DNA of 43,052 bases from Hyphomicrobiales bacterium. GTDB lineage: Bacteria; Pseudomonadota; Alphaproteobacteria; Rhizobiales; Rhizobiaceae. Shown here one piece after another: positions 1 to 8,999 of the stretch (positions within the stretch are counted from its first letter, which is position 1; each line of letters starts with the position of its first letter). Below the pieces are notes generated by a model. That model saw nothing but the letters and a program-made list of their open reading frames with translations. It was not told the origin of the DNA and did not search any database. The stretch spans positions 1 through 43,052 of the forward strand of contig UBMI01000017.1 in assembly GCA_900466475.1 (NCBI GenBank). The letters are read 5' to 3'. The translations under genes and the position numbers were made by a program.

Positions 1-210
1 TTCTGCCTGCAGCAGCTCAGAAGCGCTCGCAACGCCGACATCGTCGTCGCCATCAACAATGTCAAACCCAAACGTCACGCAAAATATAACTTCCGTGACT
101 CCGAATTATACGCAAGATCCTTGATGACCTATCAGAATTTCGAGACGTCACCCATCGCAGCATGGTTCACGTTGCGTTGGCTGCACCCGTATCTGGGGAT
201 GCAAAAATGA
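1..210 (+). CDS. 3' end of an unidentified protein-coding gene (truncated by window edge)
   Basis: Frame 1 is open from the first base to a TGA at 208-210 and gives 69 residues with no start inside the window. The first 75 bases have mostly G or C at third codon positions, as in the real genes here, while frames 2 and 3 close at about 120 and 114. The C-terminus is basic and aromatic (ends WLHPYLGMQK). I do not recognise the family. Because gmd and fcl follow on the same strand, a glycan-biosynthesis role is possible but is only inference. Confidence 0.45.
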   Translation, partial: FCLQQLRSARNADIVVAINNVKPKRHAKYNFRDSELYARSLMTYQNFETSPIAAWFTLRWLHPYLGMQK

Positions 211-340
211 GAGACGAACGTTTCGATATCCGCATTGCAGGCAACGGCGGAACCGCCCGCTCAAACCGCGAAACACCACCTGTCGATGGCATTCGGCAGC
301 TTCTCAGAAACAGCGTTAGTACTCGAGTTGGAGAACGATC

Positions 341-1444
341 ATGGATACCGGAATGAGACACAACGGGAAAGTCGCACTGATTACCGGCGTAACCGGCCAG
401 GATGGTGCTTACCTCGCCGAATTGCTCCTGGATAAGGGCTATATTGTTCACGGCATCAAGCGGCGTTCGTCGTCATTCAATACCAATCGTATCGAACATC
501 TGTACGAAGATCCTCATGTCGATAATCCGCGCTTCATCCTGCACTACGGGGATATGACCGACGCAACAAATCTCATCCGGATCGTCCAGGAAACGCAGCC
601 CCACGAGATCTACAATCTCGCCGCACAAAGCCACGTCCAGGTGTCTTTCGAGACTCCGGAATATACCGCCAACGCGGACGGAACCGGCACCCTAAGGCTG
701 CTTGAGGCCATTCGCCTCCTGGGCCTGACCAAGAAGACGCGCTTCTATCAGGCATCCACTTCGGAGCTCTACGGCAAGGTTCAGGCGGTCCCGCAGAACG
801 AAACGACGCCGTTCTACCCTCGATCCCCCTATGCGGCCGCCAAGCTTTATGCCTACTGGATCGTCGTCAACTATCGCGAAGCCTATGGCATGCATGCCTC
901 GAACGGCATCCTGTTCAACCATGAAAGCCCGATCCGTGGTGAAACCTTCGTAACGCGCAAGATTACTCGCGCGGCCGCGGCCATCCATCTCGGCCTGCAG
1001 GAGCGGCTTTATCTTGGCAATCTCGATGCCAAGCGCGACTGGGGACATGCGCGGGAATATGTCCGCGGCATGTGGCTGATGGTGCAGCAGGACGAGCCGG
1101 AAGATTATGTCCTAGCAACCGGCGAAACGCACACCGTTCGCTCTTTTGTCGAGAAGGCTTTTGCCAGGGTGGGCATGCCGATCGATTGGCGTGGGGAAGG
1201 TGTCGAGGAAAAGGGATACGACAAGATATCCGGCCGCTGCGTGGTGGAGGTCGATCCGGCCTATTTCCGGCCCACCGAAGTCGACCTTCTGCTTGGTGAT
1301 CCGACGAAGGCGCATACGAAGCTTGGCTGGAAACACGAGGTGAGTCTTGACCAGCTGGTTTCGGAAATGGTCCGCGAGGATTTGAAAGTCATGGCCCGCA
1401 ATGTTCCGACGATCGGCGCGAACAAGGGGCTGGTCCATGCCTGA
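341..1444 (+). CDS. gmd: GDP-mannose 4,6-dehydratase
   Basis: Converts GDP-D-mannose to GDP-4-keto-6-deoxy-D-mannose, the first step towards GDP-L-fucose, in the cytoplasm. The 367-residue length is normal for the family. It is an extended SDR: the NAD(P)-binding motif TGVTGQDG is at residues 15-22, the catalytic Thr and neighbours lie in QASTSELYG (about 137-145), and YAAAK (164-168) supplies the catalytic Tyr and Lys. The ATG at 341 has a TTGGAG ribosome-binding site 7 bases upstream; an ATG at 356 is a weaker alternative. The stop overlaps the start of fcl by 8 bases, so the two are co-translated. In rhizobia GDP-fucose feeds O-antigen or exopolysaccharide and, in some species, Nod factor fucosylation; no nod gene is visible here. 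Confidence 0.96.
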   Translation: MDTGMRHNGKVALITGVTGQDGAYLAELLLDKGYIVHGIKRRSSSFNTNRIEHLYEDPHVDNPRFILHYGDMTDATNLIRIVQETQPHEIYNLAAQSHVQVSFETPEYTANADGTGTLRLLEAIRLLGLTKKTRFYQASTSELYGKVQAVPQNETTPFYPRSPYAAAKLYAYWIVVNYREAYGMHASNGILFNHESPIRGETFVTRKITRAAAAIHLGLQERLYLGNLDAKRDWGHAREYVRGMWLMVQQDEPEDYVLATGETHTVRSFVEKAFARVGMPIDWRGEGVEEKGYDKISGRCVVEVDPAYFRPTEVDLLLGDPTKAHTKLGWKHEVSLDQLVSEMVREDLKVMARNVPTIGANKGLVHA

Positions 1445-2408
1445 GATCATCTACAGCCTCGCTGGGAAAAGAGTCTATGTCGCGGGTCACCGCGGGATGG
1501 TGGGCTCCGCGCTCGTGCGGCGTCTTGCGTCCGAGGGCTGCGAGATCCTCACGGTTGCGCACGCCGCAGTCGATCTCAGGCGGCAGGATCAGGTGGAGGC
1601 ATGGATGGCAAACAATCGCCCCGATGCCGTCTTCCTGGCGGCTGCAAAGGTCGGCGGCATCCTCGCCAATGATACCTATCCGGCCGACTTCCTCTACGAC
1701 AACCTGATCCTCGAGGCGAACGTCATCCACGCCGCTTACAAGGCTCGCGTCGAAAAACTGATGTTTCTGGGTTCGTCCTGCATCTACCCGAAGTTCGCCG
1801 AACAGCCGATCGTCGAAGACGCACTTCTCAGCGGATCGCTCGAACCGACGAATGAATGGTATGCGATCGCCAAAATTGCCGGACTGAAGCTTTGCGCTGC
1901 CTACCGGAAGCAGCATGGCAAGGACTTCATTTCGGCCATGCCCACCAATCTCTATGGACCGGGCGATAATTTCGACCTCCATTCAAGCCATGTCATGCCA
2001 GCCCTGATCCGCAAGGCGCATGAGGCCAAGATCAACGGCGAGAAGGAAATCCGCATCTGGGGCACAGGAACGCCGTTGCGTGAATTCTTGCATGTCGATG
2101 ATTGCGCCGATGCCTGCATCCATCTCATGAAGGCCTATTCCGCCGAAAGTCACGTGAATGTCGGCTCAGGCGAAGACATCAGCATCCTCGAATTGGCAAG
2201 GCTCGTTGCCGAGGTCGTCGGGTTCGAAGGCGAGATCACGCGCGATCTCAGCAAACCGGATGGCACGCCGCGCAAGCTGATGAGCGCCGACAAGCTGCGC
2301 GCGCTCGGCTGGTCACCGAGGATAGGCCTGAAGGCGGGCATAGCCGACGCCTATCGCTCCTTCCTGGAGGGGCACTATCTCGAACGCCATAACGAGGCTG
2401 CAGAGTGA
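1437..2408 (+). CDS. fcl: GDP-L-fucose synthase (3,5-epimerase/4-reductase)
   Basis: Epimerises and reduces GDP-4-keto-6-deoxy-mannose to GDP-L-fucose with NADPH, completing the pathway begun by gmd. From the ATG at 1437 the protein has 323 residues, the family's usual size. Visible motifs are GHRGMVG (17-23, Rossmann loop), SSCIYPK (113-119, catalytic Ser/Cys) and YAIAK (142-146, catalytic Tyr/Lys). The frame is open upstream to 1401, but that part lies inside gmd and does not resemble the family, whereas ATG 1437 gives a normal N-terminus and couples to the gmd stop. The names wcaG, and nolK in nodulation contexts, are used for the same enzyme. Confidence 0.95.
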   Translation: MPEIIYSLAGKRVYVAGHRGMVGSALVRRLASEGCEILTVAHAAVDLRRQDQVEAWMANNRPDAVFLAAAKVGGILANDTYPADFLYDNLILEANVIHAAYKARVEKLMFLGSSCIYPKFAEQPIVEDALLSGSLEPTNEWYAIAKIAGLKLCAAYRKQHGKDFISAMPTNLYGPGDNFDLHSSHVMPALIRKAHEAKINGEKEIRIWGTGTPLREFLHVDDCADACIHLMKAYSAESHVNVGSGEDISILELARLVAEVVGFEGEITRDLSKPDGTPRKLMSADKLRALGWSPRIGLKAGIADAYRSFLEGHYLERHNEAAE

Positions 2409-2442
2409 CAGTAGTCGGGCTATTGTCGCGATAGTTGCGTTA

Positions 2443-4281
2443 TCACGGGCCGCCGGACTTTCGTTCCACCTTGTCCGCCGAAGGGGGAACCTCGGACCGC
2501 AGCGCTTCTGTTGCCTTGTCGCGGTTGACCGGACGACCGAACAGATATCCTTGCACATAGGGGCATCCGAGGCGCCGCAGGCGTTCTGCCTGATCTTCCG
2601 TCTCCACACCCTCGGCCACGATGCGGGTACCGAGACCGACTGACATGTCGAGAAGGGCCTTGACGATGACAGCGCCCGGTCCATCGGACATCCGGTCGAT
2701 GAAGGTCTTGTCAATCTTGATGATGTCGACCGGGAAATCCAGCAGGTGCGTGAGCGAGGCGTAGCCGGTGCCGAAATCATCGAGCGCCACGAGCAGCCCT
2801 TCCCTGCGAAGCTCCTCGATCGCTTTTGCGACCTTCCCGTCCTTTTCGTCCATATAGACCGTTTCGGTCACTTCGAGCACGACATGCTTGAGCGGTGTGC
2901 GGTGGTGGGCAAAAACGCTTTTGATCCGTTCGCCGAGATTGCCCTGGTTGAAATCCGCCATCGATACATTGACGCTGACATATTGAAACGAGAGCCCGAG
3001 ATCGAGCCAGTATCGGATATCGCGCGCGACCTGCTCCAGCATCCGGTCGGTCAGGAGATGCCCAATCGATGGATCCTGGAGTGCCTCGGCAAACGCGCCG
3101 GGCGAGAGGATCTGGCCACCATCCATACGAATGCGGCATAGAGCCTCGAGACCGACGATTTCCTGCGTTGGAAGGCTGACGATCGGCTGGTAATGCGCCT
3201 CTATCCGATCTTCGGCCAAGGCGCTGGTCACGGTCTGCAGCGCCCGAAACCGGTTTGCAATCGCCCCGGCAAGATCATCGCTGTAAAGCACGAAACCGCC
3301 TCTGGCGGTCTGCTTGGCATGGTGGAGTGCGAGATTTGCATGCTGCAGAAAGGTTGGCACGTCGGGCGGCCGGGACGGTTCGAAGATCGCGCCCCCGCAG
3401 GTAACCGAGACCGGCAGAAGATGTTCGTTGCGCTGTGGAGCCCGATTCTCCATGGCGCGCAGAATTTCGGTCGAAACCGCGGATAACTCCTCGGCGGAAC
3501 GATCTTCGATCAGGACCGCAAATTCATCGGCGTCCACCCTGAAGATAGCCGCTGGCGCTGCGATCCGTGCAACCGTTTGTCCCTCCAGGATCAACCTGTC
3601 GCCGGTCGCATGGCCGAAAGCGTCATTGACCCGGCCGAGATGATCGATATCGACGAGCAGAACCGAAAGTGGGGCAGTGGCACCCTCGATGGCATCCTCG
3701 AGCGTCTTGAGAAAGTTGGCGCGATTGCCAAAGCCCGTGAGGCTGTCGAAAAAGGCAAGCCTTTGATTATCCGCCTTCACCTCTTCACGCTCGAGTACAA
3801 GCGAGCAAAGGTCGAGGCACTCAGCAACGATCATGCGTTCTTCGGGCGTGGGGCCGCGATTATCCTTGTAATAAAATCCGAATGCTCCGAGCACGCGTCC
3901 GTCGCTGCGCAGGATCGGGCTCGACCAACACGCCTTGACGCCATGTTCTTTCGCAAGAATGTCGGCAAGCGGCCGATAGGGTATCCAAAGCGGGTCTGCA
4001 AAGATATCGGCGACGGCGATCGGCCTGCGGAAATGGGCAGCCGTGCCGCACGAGCCGACATCGGGCCCGATCGGAATTCCGTCGAGCGCATCCGAATAGG
4101 TTTTGGAGATCGTTGGCCCAGCCAGCGGATGCAGGAGCCCTTCGCGGTCAACGGTCACGATTGAGCAAATGACCCCGGCTGCAAGCCGCTCAGCATGCTC
4201 GCAAATACGATCGCAGGCGTCTTCGAGAGAAGACCCCCGTGCCAGCATATCCAAGATTTCCTGCTGAAGCTGTCCTCGCAT
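2443..4281 (-). CDS. GAF-GGDEF-EAL protein, probable c-di-GMP phosphodiesterase with degenerate GGDEF site
   Basis: Predicted soluble c-di-GMP signalling protein of 612 residues: an N-terminal GAF sensor (about 15-165), a GGDEF domain (about 175-330) and an EAL domain (about 350-595). The EAL part looks active: EAL at 379-381, EVTE near 470, DDFGTG at 501-506, then an EGVET motif and QGYLFGRP. The GGDEF signature is replaced by DADEF (250-254), although the flanking DSLTG and GHATGD blocks remain, so cyclase activity is probably lost and the domain may be regulatory. The first in-frame start at 4323 is TTG; ATG 4281 matches where GAF homology begins. It converges on fcl and stands alone, with no membrane segment. 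Confidence 0.9.
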   Translation of the reverse strand: MRGQLQQEILDMLARGSSLEDACDRICEHAERLAAGVICSIVTVDREGLLHPLAGPTISKTYSDALDGIPIGPDVGSCGTAAHFRRPIAVADIFADPLWIPYRPLADILAKEHGVKACWSSPILRSDGRVLGAFGFYYKDNRGPTPEERMIVAECLDLCSLVLEREEVKADNQRLAFFDSLTGFGNRANFLKTLEDAIEGATAPLSVLLVDIDHLGRVNDAFGHATGDRLILEGQTVARIAAPAAIFRVDADEFAVLIEDRSAEELSAVSTEILRAMENRAPQRNEHLLPVSVTCGGAIFEPSRPPDVPTFLQHANLALHHAKQTARGGFVLYSDDLAGAIANRFRALQTVTSALAEDRIEAHYQPIVSLPTQEIVGLEALCRIRMDGGQILSPGAFAEALQDPSIGHLLTDRMLEQVARDIRYWLDLGLSFQYVSVNVSMADFNQGNLGERIKSVFAHHRTPLKHVVLEVTETVYMDEKDGKVAKAIEELRREGLLVALDDFGTGYASLTHLLDFPVDIIKIDKTFIDRMSDGPGAVIVKALLDMSVGLGTRIVAEGVETEDQAERLRRLGCPYVQGYLFGRPVNRDKATEALRSEVPPSADKVERKSGGP

Positions 4282-4493
4282 GCCGGTCCCGTTATACTGC
4301 GTTTCGCTCGAATGGCCTCGCAACCTGTTCGACCGGTTACGATCAAAACTAGCAGGTACTATGTTACGGGTTCGGAAATTTATCGACTACAATTCGAAGC
4401 CCCAAGCATATCGTATGTTCTCGTCTCACGGGCACTCGCAACTGCACACTGCAACAACGGCGACCTGAGAAGACCGGGATAGGTCAGGCATAT

Positions 4494-5129
4494 TTAGCTT
4501 TGAAGAATATGCTGCCGCACCAATTCCTTCAAATGCTCGGCATCACCGGCTTCGATCGCTTTGATCATCAGATGGTGCTCCCGGCCCGACTGCTCCACGC
4601 GGGCGCGCGTGCGCCATTGTGAGACCGGCGCCGATGAGGTTCGCTGACGGATTTCCGCGATGAGGTCGACCAGTTCCTGATTACCGCCAAGAACCAGCAA
4701 TTGCCGATGGAAGGCGAGATTCGCCTCGTAAAGTTCCAGCATCGTGCCATCCAGCACCATGAAGTCAAAATGCTCGGCAAGTCTGCGGAGATTGGCGATA
4801 TCTGCCGGCAATGCATTCTGAATGATCGTGCCGGCGATGGCGGTTTCCAGGATAATGCGGATTTCACTGACTTCCCGTGCGCGCCGGCCATCCGGTTCAT
4901 AGACATGATAACCGCGGTTTGGCACATGTTCGACGAGCCGCTTTTGAGCAAGGCGATCAAGAGCACGTCGCACTTCAGGCCGCGTGCAATTGTAGCGTCG
5001 CTCGAGATCGATCTGCTTCAGCCAAGTACCGGGCAGGAGCACCCCGGCCAGAATATCCTGAAGCACGAGGTCCGTCACGTCGCGTCCAGCGGACGCGGCC
5101 TGCCCCGAATTCATTATGATATCTGCCAT
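4494..5129 (-). CDS. GntR-family transcriptional regulator, FCD subfamily
   Basis: A 211-residue regulator with an N-terminal winged helix (about 15-75, containing CTRPEVRRALDRLAQKRLVE) and a C-terminal all-helical FCD ligand domain (about 80-205). FCD proteins usually bind carboxylic acids at a metal site. It is transcribed away from the amidohydrolase/ABC operon starting at 5307, the usual arrangement for a local regulator, and a 16-base palindrome lies between them (5256-5271). The ATG at 5129 has AGGGGAAA upstream. The effector is unknown; the transported substrate or its hydrolysis product is the obvious inference. Confidence 0.9.
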   Translation of the reverse strand: MADIIMNSGQAASAGRDVTDLVLQDILAGVLLPGTWLKQIDLERRYNCTRPEVRRALDRLAQKRLVEHVPNRGYHVYEPDGRRAREVSEIRIILETAIAGTIIQNALPADIANLRRLAEHFDFMVLDGTMLELYEANLAFHRQLLVLGGNQELVDLIAEIRQRTSSAPVSQWRTRARVEQSGREHHLMIKAIEAGDAEHLKELVRQHILQS

Positions 5130-5255
5130 TCGAATTTCCCCTGCTCTTCTCCATCGATATCACGGGCTGAGGTATGTCCGTAAGGCAGCCCCAACGCATT
5201 GCCGTGATGAAAATTTATTCGTGCATGTGGATTGCGCATAAATTCTTTGTAACCT

Positions 5256-5271
5256 AAATTGGCGCCAATTT
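5256..5271. promoter_or_regulatory. Perfect 16-bp palindrome, candidate operator of the divergent GntR regulator
   Basis: AAATTGGCGCCAATTT is its own reverse complement over all 16 positions. It sits in the divergent intergenic region, 36 bases before the preferred start of the amidohydrolase gene (5307) and about 127 bases before the GntR start, a normal place for a repressor or activator site. Its function is inferred from symmetry and position only. Confidence 0.5.
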
Positions 5272-5306
5272 TGGATACTATGCAAAATAATGTTGTTGTG
5301 GAAGCC

Positions 5307-6731
5307 ATGAAAAACTCGGACACGGTGTGGGACATTGTCGAAGCCAAGCGCGAAGCATTCTTTGCGCTCAGCGACCGGATCTGGGATATGCCGGAGACAA
5401 ATTACGAGGAATACCGATCCGCTGAAGAGCACGCGCGGCAGCTGCAAGCCGAAGGGTTCCGTGTCGAACGCGATATCGCGGGACTTCCGACAGCGGTGAT
5501 GGGCGAAGCCGGTGAAGGTGGCCCGGTCATCGCAATCCTCGGAGAATTCGATGCGTTGCCCGGTCTCAGCCAGGAAGCAGGCGTTGCCGAGAAGCGCGAG
5601 GTGACGGCAAACGGCAATGGCCATGGATGCGGCCACAACTTGCTCGGCGCCGGTTCGATGCTGGCAGCGGCAGCGGTGAAGGATTTCCTTGCCGCAAACG
5701 GCCTCAAGGGCCGCGTGCGCTATTATGGCTGCCCGGCAGAAGAAGGCGGCTCCTCCAAGGGCTTCATGGTGCGCGCAGGCGTCTTCGATGACGTCGACAT
5801 TGCCATTTGCTGGCACCCGGCGGCCTTTGCCGGCGTCAACAACCCCGTTTCGCTTGCCTGCAACGAGATCAATTTCCACTTCACCGGCCGCTCGTCGCAC
5901 GCTTCAGCAACACCGCATCTCGGCCGCAGCGCGCTCGATGCAGTGGAGTTGATGAACGTCGGCGTCAACTACATGAGAGAGCACATGCCCTCGACGGCGC
6001 GCATCCACTATGCCGTCACCGATACAGGTGGTTCGGCGCCAAATGTGGTGCAGGCCCGCGCGACGGTGCGTTACCTCATCCGCGCCCGAAACCTCCCCGA
6101 ACTCCTGTCGCTCGTCGCCCGCGTCAAGAAGGTGGCAGAGGGCGCGGCCCTCATGACCGAGACGTCGGTCCGCAGCGAGGTGATCAGCGGTGACGCCAAT
6201 CTCGTCGGCAATGTTCCGCTCGAGGACCTGATGTTTGCCAATCTCGAACGCCTCGGCCCGCCCGTTTTCGATGACAACGACCGCGCCACCGCCCGGACAT
6301 TCCAGGCGACCATGAGCGCCGAGGACATAGCCTCTTCCTACGCGCGCTTCGGCCTGAAACCGAAGAAGGACCAGCCGCTTTGCGAGGAAATCTTCCCGCT
6401 CTATGCCGGCGACAGCACGATCGTCGGTTCAACCGATGTCGGCAGCGTCAGTTGGGTCGTGCCAACAGTGCAGATGCGCGGCGCGACTTATGCCATCGGC
6501 ACGCCTGGTCATTCCTGGCAGTTGGTCGCTCAGGGCAAGCTTCCCGCAGCCCATAAAGGCACGGAGCATGCGGCAAAGGTCATGGCGAGCACCGCCATCG
6601 ACCTGATCCGCAATCCTGCTCTCATCGAGGCGGCCAAGGCGGACCTGAAGGGCCGCCTCGATGGGACACAGTTCGTCAATCCGATCCCCAACGACGTTCA
6701 ACCGCCGCTGCCGGAGAAAAAGGCATCATGA
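5307..6731 (+). CDS. M20D-family amidohydrolase (AbgB / IAA-conjugate hydrolase type)
   Basis: Cytoplasmic metallo-amidohydrolase predicted to cleave an amide bond between an acyl or aromatic group and an amino acid. Over its length it resembles AbgB, the p-aminobenzoyl-glutamate hydrolase subunit. With ATG 5307 it has 474 residues. Metal-site motifs are GEFDALPGLS (79-88), HGCGH (106-110) and the Glu pair in GCPAEEGGS (141-149). ATG 5280 and TTG 5259 are in frame, but 5307 puts the same number of residues before the IWD motif as in AbgB, and TTG 5259 falls inside the palindrome. There is no signal peptide, so it acts after import. Its stop overlaps the first permease start (ATGA), coupling it to the ABC transporter. 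The true substrate is unknown. Confidence 0.88.
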   Translation: MKNSDTVWDIVEAKREAFFALSDRIWDMPETNYEEYRSAEEHARQLQAEGFRVERDIAGLPTAVMGEAGEGGPVIAILGEFDALPGLSQEAGVAEKREVTANGNGHGCGHNLLGAGSMLAAAAVKDFLAANGLKGRVRYYGCPAEEGGSSKGFMVRAGVFDDVDIAICWHPAAFAGVNNPVSLACNEINFHFTGRSSHASATPHLGRSALDAVELMNVGVNYMREHMPSTARIHYAVTDTGGSAPNVVQARATVRYLIRARNLPELLSLVARVKKVAEGAALMTETSVRSEVISGDANLVGNVPLEDLMFANLERLGPPVFDDNDRATARTFQATMSAEDIASSYARFGLKPKKDQPLCEEIFPLYAGDSTIVGSTDVGSVSWVVPTVQMRGATYAIGTPGHSWQLVAQGKLPAAHKGTEHAAKVMASTAIDLIRNPALIEAAKADLKGRLDGTQFVNPIPNDVQPPLPEKKAS

Positions 6732-7447
6732 ACCAGCCCGGCATCCTCGAGCTCATCAGCTTCGGCCCCGACGGCTGGGGCAAGGCGCTCATGGCCGGCG
6801 CGTGGATGACGATCCTGGTCGCGCTTTCGGGATATGCCATCGGCTCGGTGATCGGCACGTTCGGTGCCTGGGCGAAGATATCGGGCGGACGTGGCCTGAA
6901 GATCGCCGCCGACACCTACACGACGGTCCTTCGCGGCATACCTGATCTTCTGGTCATCTACCTCTTCTATTTCGGAGGCAGTGCCGCAGTGACCGCACTC
7001 GGCCGGCTTTTCGGCGCCGAAGGTTTCCTCGGCTTTCCGGGGTTCCTTGCGGGTTCACTCGCCGTCGGCGTCACCTCGGGCGCGCAATTTACGGAAGTTT
7101 TCCGGGGCGCCTTCAAGGCCGTGCATCCAGGTGAGATCGAAGCTGCAATCGCCTGCGGCATGGGCCGTGCATTGCGGTTTCGCCGTATCGTCGCACCGCT
7201 GACGCTACGTCACGCGCTGCCGGGCCTCGGCAATGTCTGGCAAGTCGTTCTGAAGGAATCCGCACTCGTCTCCATTACCGGCGTCGCCGAACTGCTTCGC
7301 CAGACGCAAGTGGCGGCAGGATCGACTGGTCTTCCTTTCGATTTTTATGTCGTCGCAGGCGCGATCTATCTCATCATTTCAACCGGTTCCAGCCTTTTCT
7401 TGAGACAGGCTGAGAAGCACTTCTCTCGCGGTGTGAGGAGAGGCTGA
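6728..7447 (+). CDS. Polar amino acid-type ABC transporter permease 1 (HisQ/OccQ-like)
   Basis: Inner-membrane subunit of a polar-amino-acid-family importer, 239 residues with about five membrane helices. The cytoplasmic loop GEIEAAIACGMGRALRFRRI (about 136-155) is the EAA motif that contacts the ATPase. The first helices carry the family pattern TTVLRGIPDLLVIYLFYFGG. It overlaps the amidohydrolase stop upstream (ATGA at 6728) and the second permease start downstream (TGATG at 7445-7449). Homologues carry histidine, lysine/arginine/ornithine, octopine or nopaline; sequence alone does not fix the substrate. Confidence 0.93.
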   Translation: MNQPGILELISFGPDGWGKALMAGAWMTILVALSGYAIGSVIGTFGAWAKISGGRGLKIAADTYTTVLRGIPDLLVIYLFYFGGSAAVTALGRLFGAEGFLGFPGFLAGSLAVGVTSGAQFTEVFRGAFKAVHPGEIEAAIACGMGRALRFRRIVAPLTLRHALPGLGNVWQVVLKESALVSITGVAELLRQTQVAAGSTGLPFDFYVVAGAIYLIISTGSSLFLRQAEKHFSRGVRRG

Positions 7448-8184
7448 TGGATTGGCAATTTCTCGGCGAAACCTTCGTCAATCTGGCTTCTGCTATCCCG
7501 CTCACCCTTCAGCTTGCCGCGACGTCGATCGCACTCGGCGCCGCGCTGGCGCTGGCAATCGCACTGTGCCGGCTTTCCGGGATAACGGTGCTGGAATGGT
7601 TCGCACGCATCTATGTCTTCATTTTCCGCGGTACACCGCTGCTCGTGCAGATCTTCCTGATCTACTACGGGCTCGGCCAGTTTCCCGAGGTCAGGCATAG
7701 CATCCTGTGGCCGTTCCTGCGCGAGCCCTATTGGTGCGCGGTGCTTGCGCTGACCATGAATACCGCTGCCTATGGCAGCGAGATCATTCGCGGCGGACTT
7801 CTGTCTGTACCGTTCGGCCAGGTCGAGGCGGCGCGCGCCTGCGGCATGCCTCGCTTCATGCAGTTCCGTCGCATCATCATGCCGCTCGCCATCCGCCAGG
7901 CGCTGCCGGCTTACTCCAATGAGATGATCTCCATGGTGAAGGCGACATCGCTCGCCTCGATCATTACCCTGATGGAAGTGACCGGCGTCGCCGCCAGGAT
8001 CATTTCCGAGACCTATCGGGCAATCGAGGTCTTCATCGTCGCAGGCGCCATCTATCTGGCAATCAACTTCCTGCTGACGCGTCTCGTCTACCTTGTCGAA
8101 TATTGGCTGAGCCCGCATCTGCGTCAGCCTGTTCCCCACTTTCCGGCGACAGCCACATCCGTACTCGAAGGAGACGCCCGATGA
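7447..8184 (+). CDS. Polar amino acid-type ABC transporter permease 2 (HisM/OccM-like)
   Basis: Second membrane subunit, 245 residues, partner of the permease just upstream. It has the paired family signatures FRGTPLLVQIFLIYYGLGQF (about 60-79) and GQVEAARACGMPRFMQFRRI (EAA loop, about 125-144), and ends in a hydrophobic helix with a short polar tail. Start and stop overlap the neighbours by 1 and 4 bases (TGATG at 7445 and ATGA at 8181), so the subunits are made together. Confidence 0.93.
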   Translation: MDWQFLGETFVNLASAIPLTLQLAATSIALGAALALAIALCRLSGITVLEWFARIYVFIFRGTPLLVQIFLIYYGLGQFPEVRHSILWPFLREPYWCAVLALTMNTAAYGSEIIRGGLLSVPFGQVEAARACGMPRFMQFRRIIMPLAIRQALPAYSNEMISMVKATSLASIITLMEVTGVAARIISETYRAIEVFIVAGAIYLAINFLLTRLVYLVEYWLSPHLRQPVPHFPATATSVLEGDAR

Positions 8185-8963
8185 CCGCGGCGAATGCCCC
8201 TCTTTCCACCATCGCGCTCAGCGTGAGGGATATGCACAAGAGTTTCGGTCCGGTGGAAGTCCTGAAAGGTATCTCGCTCGACGCTCATGAAGGCGATGTC
8301 GTTTCGATTCTTGGTTCCTCCGGCTCGGGCAAATCCACCTTCCTGCGCTGCATCAACCTTCTGGAGACACCCGATTCCGGCGAAGTGACGGTAGCGGGAG
8401 AAACGATCCGCATGATCGCCGACGGCAAAGGCGGCAGCCGCCCGGCCGAGCGCAAGCAGGTCGATCGAATTCGTTCGCAGCTCGGCATGGTCTTCCAGAG
8501 CTTCAACCTCTGGTCCCATAAGACGGTGCTCGAGAACGTCATCGAAGCCCCGGTTCATGTGCACGGCCGGTCGAGGACGGAGTGCATCGAGGAAGCCGAG
8601 GCCTTGCTTGCCAAGGTCGGCATTGCAGAAAAACGCAATTTCTATCCGTCTCATCTTTCCGGTGGTCAGCAGCAACGCGCGGCCATCGCACGTGCGCTCG
8701 CCATGCGGCCGAAGGTAATGCTCTTCGATGAACCGACCTCCGCACTCGATCCCGAACTCGTCGGCGAAGTGCTGCGCGTCATGCGCGCACTCGCCGAAGA
8801 AGGGCGCACGATGCTGGTCGTCACTCATGAAATGGGTTTCGCCCGCGATGTCTCCAGCCGGGTCGTTTTCCTGCATCAGGGCGTCATCGAAGAGGACGGC
8901 AAACCGCAGGATGTGTTCGTCAATTCCCGGTCGGACCGTTTCCGCCAATTCATCAACAAGTAG
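8181..8963 (+). CDS. Polar amino acid-type ABC transporter ATP-binding protein (HisP/OccP-like)
   Basis: Cytoplasmic ATPase of the importer, 260 residues. Walker A is GSSGSGKST (45-53), the Q-loop is in MVFQSFNLWSHKT, the ABC signature is LSGGQQQRAAIARAL, and Walker B is VMLFDEPTSALDP, followed by the H-loop in VVTHEMGF. The frame is open upstream to 8103, but that part lies inside the permease gene; ATG 8181 overlaps its stop by four bases and gives a standard N-terminus. The insert VAGETIRMIADGKGG after the first strand pair is common in this subfamily. Confidence 0.95.
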   Translation: MTAANAPLSTIALSVRDMHKSFGPVEVLKGISLDAHEGDVVSILGSSGSGKSTFLRCINLLETPDSGEVTVAGETIRMIADGKGGSRPAERKQVDRIRSQLGMVFQSFNLWSHKTVLENVIEAPVHVHGRSRTECIEEAEALLAKVGIAEKRNFYPSHLSGGQQQRAAIARALAMRPKVMLFDEPTSALDPELVGEVLRVMRALAEEGRTMLVVTHEMGFARDVSSRVVFLHQGVIEEDGKPQDVFVNSRSDRFRQFINK

Positions 8964-8999
8964 TTTCTCAGCCCAAACAAAGAAAAGGGGAGCAAAAAC

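Noticed and set aside
1437..2408. Assignment as nodulation gene nolK
   Set aside because: No nod, noe or nol neighbours or nod box are visible; the general GDP-fucose synthase name is safer.
2409..2442. CTAT/ATAG repeat between fcl and the c-di-GMP gene
   Set aside because: Four-base arms without a T-run; within chance expectation.
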